Source of the DNA: CAYPIE01 sp964410665
GTDB lineage: Bacteria; Planctomycetota; Planctomycetia; Gemmatales; Gemmataceae
Direction: 5' to 3'
Assembly: GCA_964410665.1 (NCBI GenBank)
Contig: CAYPIE010000075.1
Location: forward strand, 1-28,144
DNA length: 28,144 bases
Below the pieces are notes generated by a model that worked only from the letters and a program-made list of their open reading frames with translations, was not told the DNA's origin and ran no database searches. Positions 1 to 7,979 of the stretch are shown in pieces (within the stretch, counting starts at the first letter, position 1; each line of letters begins with the position of its first letter). A program made the position numbers and the translations under genes.

Positions 1-1
1 A

Positions 2-80
2 CCGCAAACGCCTCTGCCTCTTTCCCCGCATCGCAAACGCCTCTGCCTCTTTCCCCGCACCGCAAACGCCTCTGCCTCTT
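2..80. repeat. 29-nt direct tandem repeat, about 2.7 copies, at the window edge
   Basis: Two full 29-nt units lie at 2-30 and 31-59 and a 21-nt partial unit at 60-80. Each shares the core CGCAAACGCCTCTGCC followed by TCTTTCCCCGCA. The units differ only at their first base (C, T, C). There are no spacers, so this is not a CRISPR array. The array starts within one base of the window edge and may continue beyond it. It lies just downstream of the stop codon of the minus-strand PLP enzyme gene and is strongly strand-asymmetric, pyrimidine-rich on plus. Confidence 0.9.
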
Positions 81-89
81 CCAGCTCGC

Positions 90-1250
90 TTACTCACCCA
101 TCGCTTGTTGCAGGTCCGCGCGGAGATCGGCTACGTCTTCGATGCCGACACTGAGGCGGATCAAGCCATCGTCGACACCCCGGGCCAGACGAATCTCGGC
201 GGGGATGCTGGCGTGGGTCATGGTAGCGGGGTGACAGACCAGCGACTCAACGCCGCCGAGGCTCTCGGCCAGGGCGAACAGCTGGACGCGACGGAGAAAG
301 CGGTTGGTGGATTCGGTGCCGCCCTTGAGCCGTAACGAGATCATGCCGCCGAAGGACCGCATTTGACGCTTGGCCACCTCGTGGCCTGGATGATCCAGCA
401 AGCCCGGATAATACACCTTCTCGACCGCGGCTTGGCCAGTGAGCCAGCCGGCCAGTTCTTTGGCGTTGGCACAATGCCGCTCCATGCGTACGGCGAGGGT
501 CTTGAGCCCGCGAAGGGTGAGGTAGACATCAAATGGTCCGGGGACCGCTCCCGCGGCGTTCTGATAAAAGGCAATGGGCTCGAGGAGTTCGCCGCGGCCC
601 ATGACTGCTCCGCCGATGACGTCCGAATGGCCGCCGAGATATTTGGTGGTGCTATGGATGACCAAGTCGGCGCCGAGTTGGAGCGGTTGCTGTAAGTACG
701 AGGAGGCAAAGGTGTTATCGACGGCCAAGAGGGCTCCATGAGCGTGGGCGAGTTCGGCGAGTCCGGCAATATCGAGAATCTGGAGAAGTGGGTTGGTTGG
801 GGATTCAATCCAGATCAGTCTGGTCGAGGGAGTGAGCAGGGTTTGAAAGCCGGCGATGCTGGGGTCATCCGTATAGCGCGCCGTCAGTCCCCAGGGTTTG
901 AACACCCGTTCGAGCAGGCGAAAAGTCCCGCCATAGAGATCGGCTGAGGCTACGACTTCATCGCCGGGTTTGAGCAAACTGTTCATGACCGCGGTGGTGG
1001 CGGCCAGCCCGGAGGCAAAGGCCAGGCCACGTTCACCACCTTCGAGGGCGGCGAGGCAAGTTTCCAGGGCGGTGCGGGTGGGGTTGCCGCTGCGGGAGTA
1101 CTCGTAACCTTTGTGTTGGCCAGGGGCGGCTTGGGTGTACGTTGAGGTCGCATAGATCGGCACAATGGTAGCGCCAGTGGTCGGATCCGGGTCCTGCCCG
1201 GCGTGGATCGCCCGGGTGGCAAAGCCGAGCTTGCTGGGGTCTTGGTGCAT
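90..1250 (-). CDS. Cystathionine gamma-synthase / gamma-lyase family PLP enzyme
   Basis: This 386-aa protein belongs to the trans-sulfuration (Cys/Met metabolism) PLP family. Such enzymes make cystathionine from an activated homoserine and cysteine, or cleave cystathionine, in the cytoplasm. Visible hallmarks are YEYSRSGNPTR near residues 49-59 (phosphate-binding Tyr and Arg from the neighbouring subunit), IESPTNP near 148-154, AVDNTFAS near 176-183 (the PLP-ring Asp), and HSTTKYLGGHSD near 199-210, in which Lys203 should form the Schiff base. Full length is normal for the family. The ATG at 1250 is preceded by AAGGA about 8 nt upstream. Sequence alone does not separate synthase, beta-lyase and gamma-lyase. 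It stands alone beside the glycan cluster with no obvious functional link and probably belongs to the core genome. Confidence 0.93.
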   Translation of the reverse strand: MHQDPSKLGFATRAIHAGQDPDPTTGATIVPIYATSTYTQAAPGQHKGYEYSRSGNPTRTALETCLAALEGGERGLAFASGLAATTAVMNSLLKPGDEVVASADLYGGTFRLLERVFKPWGLTARYTDDPSIAGFQTLLTPSTRLIWIESPTNPLLQILDIAGLAELAHAHGALLAVDNTFASSYLQQPLQLGADLVIHSTTKYLGGHSDVIGGAVMGRGELLEPIAFYQNAAGAVPGPFDVYLTLRGLKTLAVRMERHCANAKELAGWLTGQAAVEKVYYPGLLDHPGHEVAKRQMRSFGGMISLRLKGGTESTNRFLRRVQLFALAESLGGVESLVCHPATMTHASIPAEIRLARGVDDGLIRLSVGIEDVADLRADLQQAMGE

Positions 1251-1586
1251 GAGTCAGGTCCTTGCGCGGAAGAGGTCGGGTCGTATGCGGTATTGAACCC
1301 GGCGGTCTGGGGGGCTGGCAACGGGAGATTGTTGCGAAACGTGAGTCGCCCACCGGTTTGACGACGAACTCAGGCGGTTGAGGAGCAAGACAATCGCCCT
1401 GAGTCTCGAGAGATCAAGTACAAATTGGCTGGAGAAAAGTACAGAATCTACCTGGTAAGAAACGCACTCGATCAGTGGAACCCCCGGGAGAGGTATTGAC
1501 TTTCGCCCGATACCGGAGTTTTGCCCAAACAAGCTGTTCAGTCTCAAAACTGCCTTTAAGAATGTGGTCCATTGGAAGGAGTCCCG
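1251..1586. other. Divergent intergenic region between the PLP enzyme and a methyltransferase
   Basis: This 336-nt stretch separates two divergent genes and should hold both promoters. No convincing ORF or RNA gene is visible. A heptamer AAGTACA occurs twice in direct orientation, at 1416-1422 and 1437-1443, 21 nt apart. An 8-bp palindrome TCTCGAGA lies at 1404-1411. A TTGACT at 1496-1501 could be a -35 box for the plus-strand gene, but no good -10 follows at normal spacing. Confidence 0.5.
1576..1581 (+). promoter_or_regulatory. Ribosome binding site that sets the methyltransferase start
   Basis: AAGGAG sits 5 nt before the ATG at 1587. It overlaps the codons that would be translated from the in-frame TTG at 1572, so the ATG is the better start. 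Confidence 0.7.
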
Positions 1587-2807
1587 ATGCGATCTGAATA
1601 TTGTTCTATTGAGTGCACCCAATCTTTGCCGCATCGTCGTTACCTTCGCGATCGATCGGAGGGATACGAGGCCTTCATCAACGCTGCGAAGTCCTACGTG
1701 GGAGCTTTGACTCCCCCAGAGATCAACTCGCTTTATGAGAAACCTTTTGACCGGAACCCCGGGAACCCTGGGTTTTTCTCAAGCCTGTACCAAGTATTGA
1801 ACATCCTTGAAAGGATGAACCTGCCTTCGGGTGCTCGTATCCTTGAGGTCGGTAGTGGCCCAGGCTGGTTAACCGAGATGCTCATGGGCCTCGGGTTCGA
1901 GGTGGATTCGATCGAACCGAGTGACAAGATGATCGAGGTAGCCAAGCAGCGTATTGCGGCTTGCATCGAACACCATCGCATCCAGAATCCTCCGGAGGTT
2001 CGCTTCCATTGTCAGAGCGTTGAGGAATGCTCGCTTCCCGATGAGAGTGTAGATGCCATCCTTTTCCACGAGTCACTCCATCATGTCATCGACGAAGACC
2101 GGTGCCTGGCTCAGTGCTACCGAGTGCTTCGTCCGGGTGGGACGCTAGGGGTCAGTGGTGAATCCGCTTGGGAACCGGGTTGTCTTGAACAAGAGAAGTT
2201 CTGGGACGAGGAGATGGCGCGGTTCGGTACTCTAGAAAATCCATACACTTGGGACTACCTTCGACAACTGTTCGAGAAACACGGCTTCCAGGAAGTCACC
2301 CGCTATAACGGGATCAACGGCCTTTTCCCAGAAACGCTAGACTACTTGACTATCCGCGATGCGGCCCAATACCCAATCAAGTGGTATAACAATGTCACCG
2401 CAAACAAGCAGGGCCAGGGGTTTAGCCAGATCGACCCTGAAGGAGTAACCTGCGCCGAAATCGACGTACGAGCCGTCCATTACCAACCGTCTTCAAGACA
2501 AGTATCCATATCGGTGCGTTTAGTGAACCGTGGTGAAACGACTTGGCCCCACCGCGGGGGGATGTCTGGGTACATCACGTTAGCCCTAGTCCAAGGTCCA
2601 CCCGGTGGGCCTTATGTGAGCGAGGGTTTTCCCCGTTGCAGGCTACCCGAGCGGCTTGCACCTGGCGGCCAAATTTTAATCGAGGCACACTACCAACTTC
2701 CCAAAGGAGCAAAGGAGAGTCAGTGGCACCTCGACCTTGTTTGTGAGCATATGTTCTGGCTCTCAAGCCGTGGGACTACTCCTGCAGAAGTTCGATTGCG
2801 TGGATGA
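1587..2807 (+). CDS. Class I SAM-dependent methyltransferase with C-terminal beta-sandwich-like domain
   Basis: A 406-aa protein. Residues about 75-205 form a Rossmann methyltransferase: motif I ILEVGSGPGW (about 85-94), an acidic residue at the end of strand 2 (DSIEPSD), and ILFHESLHH and VLRPGGTLGVSG as later motifs. Residues about 290-400 form a separate domain containing NRGETTWP, then LAPGG and HLDLVCEHMFWL. This pattern resembles the tail of the membrane protein encoded at 7980-9755. The substrate is not known; the context suggests a glycan or lipid-linked sugar. It is the only gene of the cluster on the plus strand and is divergent from the PLP enzyme. An in-frame TTG at 1572 would add five residues, but the ribosome binding site favours 1587. 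A role in methylating the cluster's glycan is inference. Confidence 0.85.
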   Translation: MRSEYCSIECTQSLPHRRYLRDRSEGYEAFINAAKSYVGALTPPEINSLYEKPFDRNPGNPGFFSSLYQVLNILERMNLPSGARILEVGSGPGWLTEMLMGLGFEVDSIEPSDKMIEVAKQRIAACIEHHRIQNPPEVRFHCQSVEECSLPDESVDAILFHESLHHVIDEDRCLAQCYRVLRPGGTLGVSGESAWEPGCLEQEKFWDEEMARFGTLENPYTWDYLRQLFEKHGFQEVTRYNGINGLFPETLDYLTIRDAAQYPIKWYNNVTANKQGQGFSQIDPEGVTCAEIDVRAVHYQPSSRQVSISVRLVNRGETTWPHRGGMSGYITLALVQGPPGGPYVSEGFPRCRLPERLAPGGQILIEAHYQLPKGAKESQWHLDLVCEHMFWLSSRGTTPAEVRLRG

Positions 2808-2912
2808 ACCTACTCGTCGGAATAACTGATGATATCTGTTGATTCGTTCTCTCAAAGTTTGACGTACTTGTGATATGGGATCACCAAGAATGAGGGGGGG
2901 GTAGAGTTTGGA

Positions 2913-4439
2913 TCAAAAACCCAACTCAGGAATCATATATTCAAATATAGTTATTAGCTGGTTTCTATAAATAATTCTGACATATCCGCTTGGATTCGAG
3001 GGGGAGAGCGGTGTAAAGATGGGAAGTCGGTTTGCCCAGCCGGTCTCCTCGACCATCGCATTGCTACCTACCAATGCCACACGCATTGTCTTTGGGCTAT
3101 GTCGTTGCAAGCATTCGAGCAGACGGATAGGCTCGAGATGTCCGCGGACCACGGGAACTGTGTGGAGGCAGAGAGGCACATCGTAGAACGTATAGTCGAT
3201 AACTTGTATGGGACGCAACCCTGGGGGCATCTCGTTGAACACTTTGTCGAGATGTGCCTCAATTTTGGGCAGGTCATCAAGGGTCTGGATGTGGGAATAT
3301 TTGACACATATCTGTTGCTGGATAATTTGGTATTGGGTGGCGAAATTGCCAAGTGCGAGGGAAACTGCGAAGAGTGCCCAAACCCACCGGGTTGCTGGAT
3401 TACTACTCTCGGGGACTTCGCATAGACAGAGAGCGAGCAGGGGGATCACCGGGAACCAATACCATCCGTGGAACAATTCGTTGGAAAGGAACATGATCAC
3501 CGACGCTGCCAGAGTAAGGATCATGGCAATCCATACGGGGATTGGCATTCGACGGACCGCGAGCAGAACTGCCAATTGTGTCATGGCAGGCAGGGCGATG
3601 CCGTAACTGAATAAGTTGCCGTCGTAGACCGCGTCCCAGCACCAGAGATCTCGCGAGAATAGCTTGAAAAACTGTTCCCAAGAATATGCGGCATCAAGAG
3701 AGTATTTTTCCAAGTTCTGCTGGAACAACTCCGGGGTGTTGAGAGCAAAATAGTTGCCGCCTAGAGCACCGAGAACCAAACCTAGAGAGGTAGCCGCGAC
3801 AAGCTTCAATCGACTCGGCCCCCGCAGTAGGCCCAGCGTCATAGCAAACACGACTAGGGGTAGGGCGTTTAGTTTGACTGCCACCCCCAAACCGAGGAGT
3901 AATCCCCCGAGGAGGCGCGAGCGTGAATCAGACCGAGAGGTAGTCAGAACCACCCCAAGGAGGCCGAGGGCCATGGATGGCAACTCGGGACCGGTTAATT
4001 TTCCGGTCCACCATGCCATAGGGGTCGTCAACCACAACAAGATCGCCGCCCATCCGAACGGAGACTTCCGCTGATGAGCATGGAACCAATAGCAGGCAGG
4101 GACCAGGAGCATGCATAAGAACGCGACGACCCGCATCAGGGCGGCCCCGTCTTTTTCGAGTCGAAAGAGCCCGGCGTAGCCGATCCAATAAGCTGCCCCG
4201 TAGCCGATATGGTTATCCTGGGTGGAGATGAACTTTAGAGTCCCCTTCGCCTGCCATTCTCCAGCGAACCGCTCAGCTCGGGCCGCGAAGTCAGTTTCAT
4301 CAGGGACGTAGCCAGGGGAGAGATATAAGGGAGAAGTGATCGCTGCCCAGAGGATGAGTGCAGTCCCTGCACTCATCCAGCCACCCCTCTTCACATAGTT
4401 TTTGCAGAAGGCTGCGGACAACCAACGCTGGTAGCGCAT
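2913..4439 (-). CDS. Multi-pass membrane glycosyltransferase, GT39/ArnT-like (GT-C fold)
   Basis: A 508-aa integral membrane protein with a hydrophobic segment near residues 22-42 followed by PDETDF, an acidic pair in the position of the catalytic Asp-Glu loop of GT-C enzymes. About ten further hydrophobic segments lie between about 100 and 370, and a soluble tail covers about 380-508. The stretch TGPELPSMALGLLGVVL is typical of PMT/ArnT relatives, which transfer sugars from polyprenyl-phosphate donors on the outer face of the membrane. The start is supported by AGGAG 6 nt before the ATG. It is the last minus-strand gene of the glycan cluster, 160 nt after the sugar dehydrogenase gene. The 3' end is unusually AT-rich, and a run of eight G (2894-2901) lies just downstream of the stop. 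Donor and acceptor are unknown; the family call is from motif and topology only. Confidence 0.75.
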   Translation of the reverse strand: MRYQRWLSAAFCKNYVKRGGWMSAGTALILWAAITSPLYLSPGYVPDETDFAARAERFAGEWQAKGTLKFISTQDNHIGYGAAYWIGYAGLFRLEKDGAALMRVVAFLCMLLVPACYWFHAHQRKSPFGWAAILLWLTTPMAWWTGKLTGPELPSMALGLLGVVLTTSRSDSRSRLLGGLLLGLGVAVKLNALPLVVFAMTLGLLRGPSRLKLVAATSLGLVLGALGGNYFALNTPELFQQNLEKYSLDAAYSWEQFFKLFSRDLWCWDAVYDGNLFSYGIALPAMTQLAVLLAVRRMPIPVWIAMILTLAASVIMFLSNELFHGWYWFPVIPLLALCLCEVPESSNPATRWVWALFAVSLALGNFATQYQIIQQQICVKYSHIQTLDDLPKIEAHLDKVFNEMPPGLRPIQVIDYTFYDVPLCLHTVPVVRGHLEPIRLLECLQRHSPKTMRVALVGSNAMVEETGWANRLPIFTPLSPSNPSGYVRIIYRNQLITIFEYMIPELGF

Positions 4440-4599
4440 CTAGAACTCCTGTTCGGGATGTGCAGCGAGTGGGGAATTGGCCTATGAAAAGTATCGGGGG
4501 CTCCACGTCGTTCCTTGAACTGAATCCCGTCGCTGTTTCCGATCCAAGGCTTTCCTATTTCCCATAATTGGGGAGAGGCTGAGAAAGATTCCGGTGTGT

Positions 4600-7500
4600 T
4601 TACCCGATGAAAATACTCCCGATGATGTCGTCGCCGAGCTCTGTGAGTAAATCGAGGGGAGCTCCGCCGATTCTCTGGTGTAGATCTTCTCCGGAATACC
4701 AGCTCACACCAGTCGAACCTTCTCCGGATGATGTGACGACCAGGAGGTCGATGAACGGATCCCCGTCTAAGTCGCGAGCGACTACCTGAGCTCCTGTCGA
4801 GGTACTCGGGTCCCATGCGAAGAAGTTCGCGAGTGGAGCCTGGCTGGGGGTCGAGTCCGAGTTTAACAACTCCAGCCCATCGAGGACCATAATTCTTGGT
4901 CCACTGAGGGGACCGCCACCGACAATCAGCTCAGCGTGGTTGTCGCCGTTGATATCACCCAGCGTGATTTGGGTGCCGTTCCTATCTGTCGGCTCGAAGG
5001 CAAAGAAATCAGCGAACAGCTTCTCAAGGCGAGCCTCTGCCAAACTGCTCCCACGATATCCGGCGATGCGGGGCCCGCCCGAAGCAGTCGTAACGATGAG
5101 ATCGGCAAAGACATCCGAGTCGAGATAGCCGACTGCTACACGCGCTCCTCCACGGTGTTCGGGGTCTTCAATCGCGAAAAAGTCCGCGATAGGAACACTG
5201 TTCACTCCATCGATGACTTGAACCCGAGCACCTCCGCCAGGTCCCGCGGCGATTACCAGGTCTGCGACCCCATCACCGGTGACGTCGCCAGCCGAAAGAT
5301 AAACTCCCCCGGTGAACGTGTCTTCAAATGGGGTGATGGATTGGATGAGGGAGCCGGAGGTTCCGTCGAAGATGTTTACCGCCGTTCGTACTCCCCAACC
5401 GGTCCCGGCGACGAGATCGACCACCCCGTCCCCAGTCAGATCAGTGGCGACACCGTGGATCCCACCGGGCGGGGGGGAGTCGAATGGCGTGACCGAGAGG
5501 ATGGATTCACCAGCGGGGCCGTAAAGTGTAAGCGTCCCTGATCCGTTTGGGCCGGACCCTAGGACAAAGGCCGTCCCAGTCGGAAGACGGCTCGGCTCCT
5601 CAAAAGGGAGTGGGGAGTAAACTGCTTCAAGGATCGAGTCGGTAGTAGGGGTTGGGAACCGGTGCTCGCGCTCGCCCCCATCACTCCATGATTCAAACCC
5701 AAACGTTTGTCCGCCTGACACAACTTCTTCAGGGGCTGAGATGGCTCTGGTGACCCCAGCAACCCCCTCGAACTGAAAGGGAGACTGAACAGGAGTACCA
5801 TCCAACTGGAACTCTACTGGAACGTTACTTTGTAAGGTGGTCCTCGAAACGACTGGAAAGAGGTCTTGCGTTGCTGTTGTGGAAAGGCCGAAAGAATCGG
5901 TCGCTGTCACGATCACTCGATAACGCACGTTGGTCCCAAAAAACGGCGTCTCGGACGGTACGGTAAACTCGACCGAAGATCGGCCAGAGGTCGGTTGGAG
6001 TCCTGGTCGGGTGACTGGGCCGGTAAGGTAATCGACCTGCCAGGTAAGTGCCTCGGGGGATAGCTCACCGGTCTCGGGGTCGATAGCCACCGCCGAAAGG
6101 GTGTAGGTTTCACCAGCAATGAACTTATTGTCAGGGGCGGTCGTGGTGAGCGTAACCCTTGGTGGTTGGTTGGCGGTTACCGTCAACACCGCTTCAGCGC
6201 TCTCGACCGATCCAAACTCGTTCGAGATGATCGCGCGGAATCGGGCTCCATCATCTGGTAAGGAGAGGTTTTCCACGGAGAGGTCTGGGGTGGTTGCACC
6301 GGGGATGTCCACCCCGTTGCGTTGCCATTGGTAAGTGATGGTGCCGGGCCCGTTCGCACGTACTGTGAAGGTCTCAGATCCTCCTGTGAATCCGAGGCGG
6401 TCTTGCGGGGACATGGTGATTTCAGGACGGGAGGTCGGCGCGAATCGCACCTGGACCAGGGCACCTGTATCGACAATTTGTTGATTGAAGATGGCGTCGA
6501 GGTTGGTCACTCCCCGCTGGAGGTAGTAGAGGGTGCCGTCGGGGGCGACCTCCATGGCCACCGGGAAATCAACCTCTTCCGCGAACACCTCAACCTCTCC
6601 GGTTGCAGGGTCAAAGGTACTTATGCGGTTAATAACAAAATCCGCGAAGAAATACTGCCCCTCAAATTCATCGGGGAAATTCTTGATCATCGGGTTATAG
6701 AAGCTGCCTCCTGCGATGGCGGATCCGTTCTCCAACGCAGGGGAATCGGCGTGCGGCAAGGACAAAATCGGGTCGGTGAATTGAGGATCCCCCGATACCC
6801 CTTCAACCTCTGCCCAACCGTAATTCGCCCCCGGTATGCCTTCGTTGACCTCTTCGAAGAAAGCTTCACCGACGTCGTTTATAAAGAACCGGCCAGTATC
6901 AGGCTGAAAGGTAAACGTGAATGGATTTCGCACCCCATACGCCCAGATCGCACGGAGATCACCCTCTAGTCGATCGAAGAATGGGTTATCTTCTGGAATC
7001 GAACCGTCTGGGTTGAGGCGGAGGATCTTCCCCTTTAGTGTTGTCAAATCCTGGGCGGTGTCGGGAATGCTGTTATCCCCAACACCAAGGTAGAGTTTGC
7101 CGTCGGGCCCGAAGGCAATGGCACCACCGAGGTGGTTCCCGACTGGTAGATTGGGAACCTCGAATAGGACTTCCTCGCTTCCAGGTATGGCTAGGTTTCC
7201 GTCGGCTCGGAATCGACTGAGCCTCCCGGTCGCCGGGGTACCCTCTGGGTGTGTCGGGTTATAGTAGACATACACGTAGGGATCCTGCGGGAAGTTCGGA
7301 GGGGTCTGCACTCCCAGTAAGCCTCGCTCGAAGTAAGAGTCGACGTCCAGGGTGACAAACGGCTTATCCAACAGAACATTGTTCTCAACTACGCGCAATG
7401 CTCCGGTCTGCTCGGTGATGAACACCCTGCCGTCAGTGGCAACATCTAAAGCGATTGGTGACTGGAGGTCCGTCGCGACGAACGACTCGACGAAGCCCTC

Positions 7501-7614
7501 AGGCAGGGAAGTAGGGGTACATCGTGATTCTAATGGTTCAAGCCGCAGCCATGGGGCTTGGTATTTGACGCTCTGAAGCAGGGAGCTCGTAAGACCTTTG
7601 CGCTTGTCCATCAC
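4600..7614 (-). CDS. Exported PQQ-dependent sugar dehydrogenase-like protein with Ig-like domains and FG-GAP repeats
   Basis: A 1004-aa multidomain protein. Residues 24-32 read RLEPLESRC, the N-terminal motif of many planctomycete exported proteins; no ordinary signal peptide is visible. Residues about 45-390 form a soluble glucose/sorbosone dehydrogenase-type beta-propeller with GNHLGGAIAFGPDGKLYLG (His161 in the catalytic position), YGVRNPFTF and FINDVGE. An Ig-like domain follows at about 397-480 (TITYQWQRNGVDIPGATT), then a second beta domain at about 485-590. From about 680 to the end there are five FG-GAP/VCBS-type repeats with Ca-binding loops such as DVTGDGVADLV and DINGDNHAELIVGG. 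The family oxidises sugars at C1 using PQQ. The start may be GTG at 7614 or ATG at 7611; GGAG lies upstream of both. It sits on the strand and in the run of the glycan genes. Activity and PQQ binding are inferred. Confidence 0.85.
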   Translation of the reverse strand: MMDKRKGLTSSLLQSVKYQAPWLRLEPLESRCTPTSLPEGFVESFVATDLQSPIALDVATDGRVFITEQTGALRVVENNVLLDKPFVTLDVDSYFERGLLGVQTPPNFPQDPYVYVYYNPTHPEGTPATGRLSRFRADGNLAIPGSEEVLFEVPNLPVGNHLGGAIAFGPDGKLYLGVGDNSIPDTAQDLTTLKGKILRLNPDGSIPEDNPFFDRLEGDLRAIWAYGVRNPFTFTFQPDTGRFFINDVGEAFFEEVNEGIPGANYGWAEVEGVSGDPQFTDPILSLPHADSPALENGSAIAGGSFYNPMIKNFPDEFEGQYFFADFVINRISTFDPATGEVEVFAEEVDFPVAMEVAPDGTLYYLQRGVTNLDAIFNQQIVDTGALVQVRFAPTSRPEITMSPQDRLGFTGGSETFTVRANGPGTITYQWQRNGVDIPGATTPDLSVENLSLPDDGARFRAIISNEFGSVESAEAVLTVTANQPPRVTLTTTAPDNKFIAGETYTLSAVAIDPETGELSPEALTWQVDYLTGPVTRPGLQPTSGRSSVEFTVPSETPFFGTNVRYRVIVTATDSFGLSTTATQDLFPVVSRTTLQSNVPVEFQLDGTPVQSPFQFEGVAGVTRAISAPEEVVSGGQTFGFESWSDGGEREHRFPTPTTDSILEAVYSPLPFEEPSRLPTGTAFVLGSGPNGSGTLTLYGPAGESILSVTPFDSPPPGGIHGVATDLTGDGVVDLVAGTGWGVRTAVNIFDGTSGSLIQSITPFEDTFTGGVYLSAGDVTGDGVADLVIAAGPGGGARVQVIDGVNSVPIADFFAIEDPEHRGGARVAVGYLDSDVFADLIVTTASGGPRIAGYRGSSLAEARLEKLFADFFAFEPTDRNGTQITLGDINGDNHAELIVGGGPLSGPRIMVLDGLELLNSDSTPSQAPLANFFAWDPSTSTGAQVVARDLDGDPFIDLLVVTSSGEGSTGVSWYSGEDLHQRIGGAPLDLLTELGDDIIGSIFIG

Positions 7615-7979
7615 TGTGGTCTCCGGACTAGTTATATTGGCCTGAGAGAGTGCTTTGTTACTGGTAGTATCAATAGACTATACCACCCCACTGTTGCACT
7701 TTAGGTGTCATGGGACCCTTGGCGAGCAGGAAAGCCCACTACCTTATACCCAGCTTGTCAAGTATGGAGGTTGTAACGACATGGTGGAAAATGACGCGTC
7801 AGGAGGTGACTCGAAACAGCCAACAGTGGAGTGAGTGATGATCCTTGAAATTCCGCGAAATTGGAGTGTTAGAAGATCGGCACCATCCTGCTGAGAGAGA
7901 CAGCCACGATGAGGGCTACCTCCCAGCAGGATGCCCCCAAGGGCGTTTGCTGAAGCAAGGTGGGTTCTCGGCAAGTTAG
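7615..7979. other. Intergenic region with a long hairpin, upstream of the sugar dehydrogenase gene
   Basis: This 365-nt gap separates two minus-strand genes and breaks the otherwise tight operon. A 76-codon minus-strand ORF (7744-7974) matches nothing recognisable and is judged non-coding. A TATAAC in minus-strand sense lies at 7636-7631, about 20 nt before the next gene, but no good -35 box is at normal spacing. A strong inverted repeat near the upstream gene's end is listed separately. Confidence 0.5.
7880..7937 (-). terminator. Long hairpin after the DGQFYY membrane protein gene, terminator-like
   Basis: CATCCTGCTG (7884-7893) is a perfect inverted repeat of CAGCAGGATG (7924-7933). On the minus strand the stem extends inward by GGAG/CTCT with one G-U pair, giving about 14 bp, and an inner AGCC/GGCT helix lies within the loop. 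It begins about 45 nt after the stop codon of the upstream gene. There is no T-tract, so it could be a factor-assisted terminator, an mRNA-stabilising structure or a regulatory element. Confidence 0.5.

Noticed and set aside
2..80. CRISPR-like repeats at the left edge
   Set aside because: The 29-nt units abut with no unique spacers and no cas gene is present, so this is a plain tandem repeat.
105..947. Several plus-strand open frames opposite the PLP enzyme gene
   Set aside because: They are antisense shadows of a clearly real gene in GC-rich DNA and match no family.
2870..2884. GTGAT/ATCAC hairpin as a bidirectional terminator between the convergent genes
   Set aside because: The stem is only 5 bp with no T-tract on either side, too weak to call.
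7744..7974. 76-codon minus-strand open frame between the sugar dehydrogenase and DGQFYY genes
   Set aside because: Sequence resembles no family, and the stretch is dominated by an inverted repeat.
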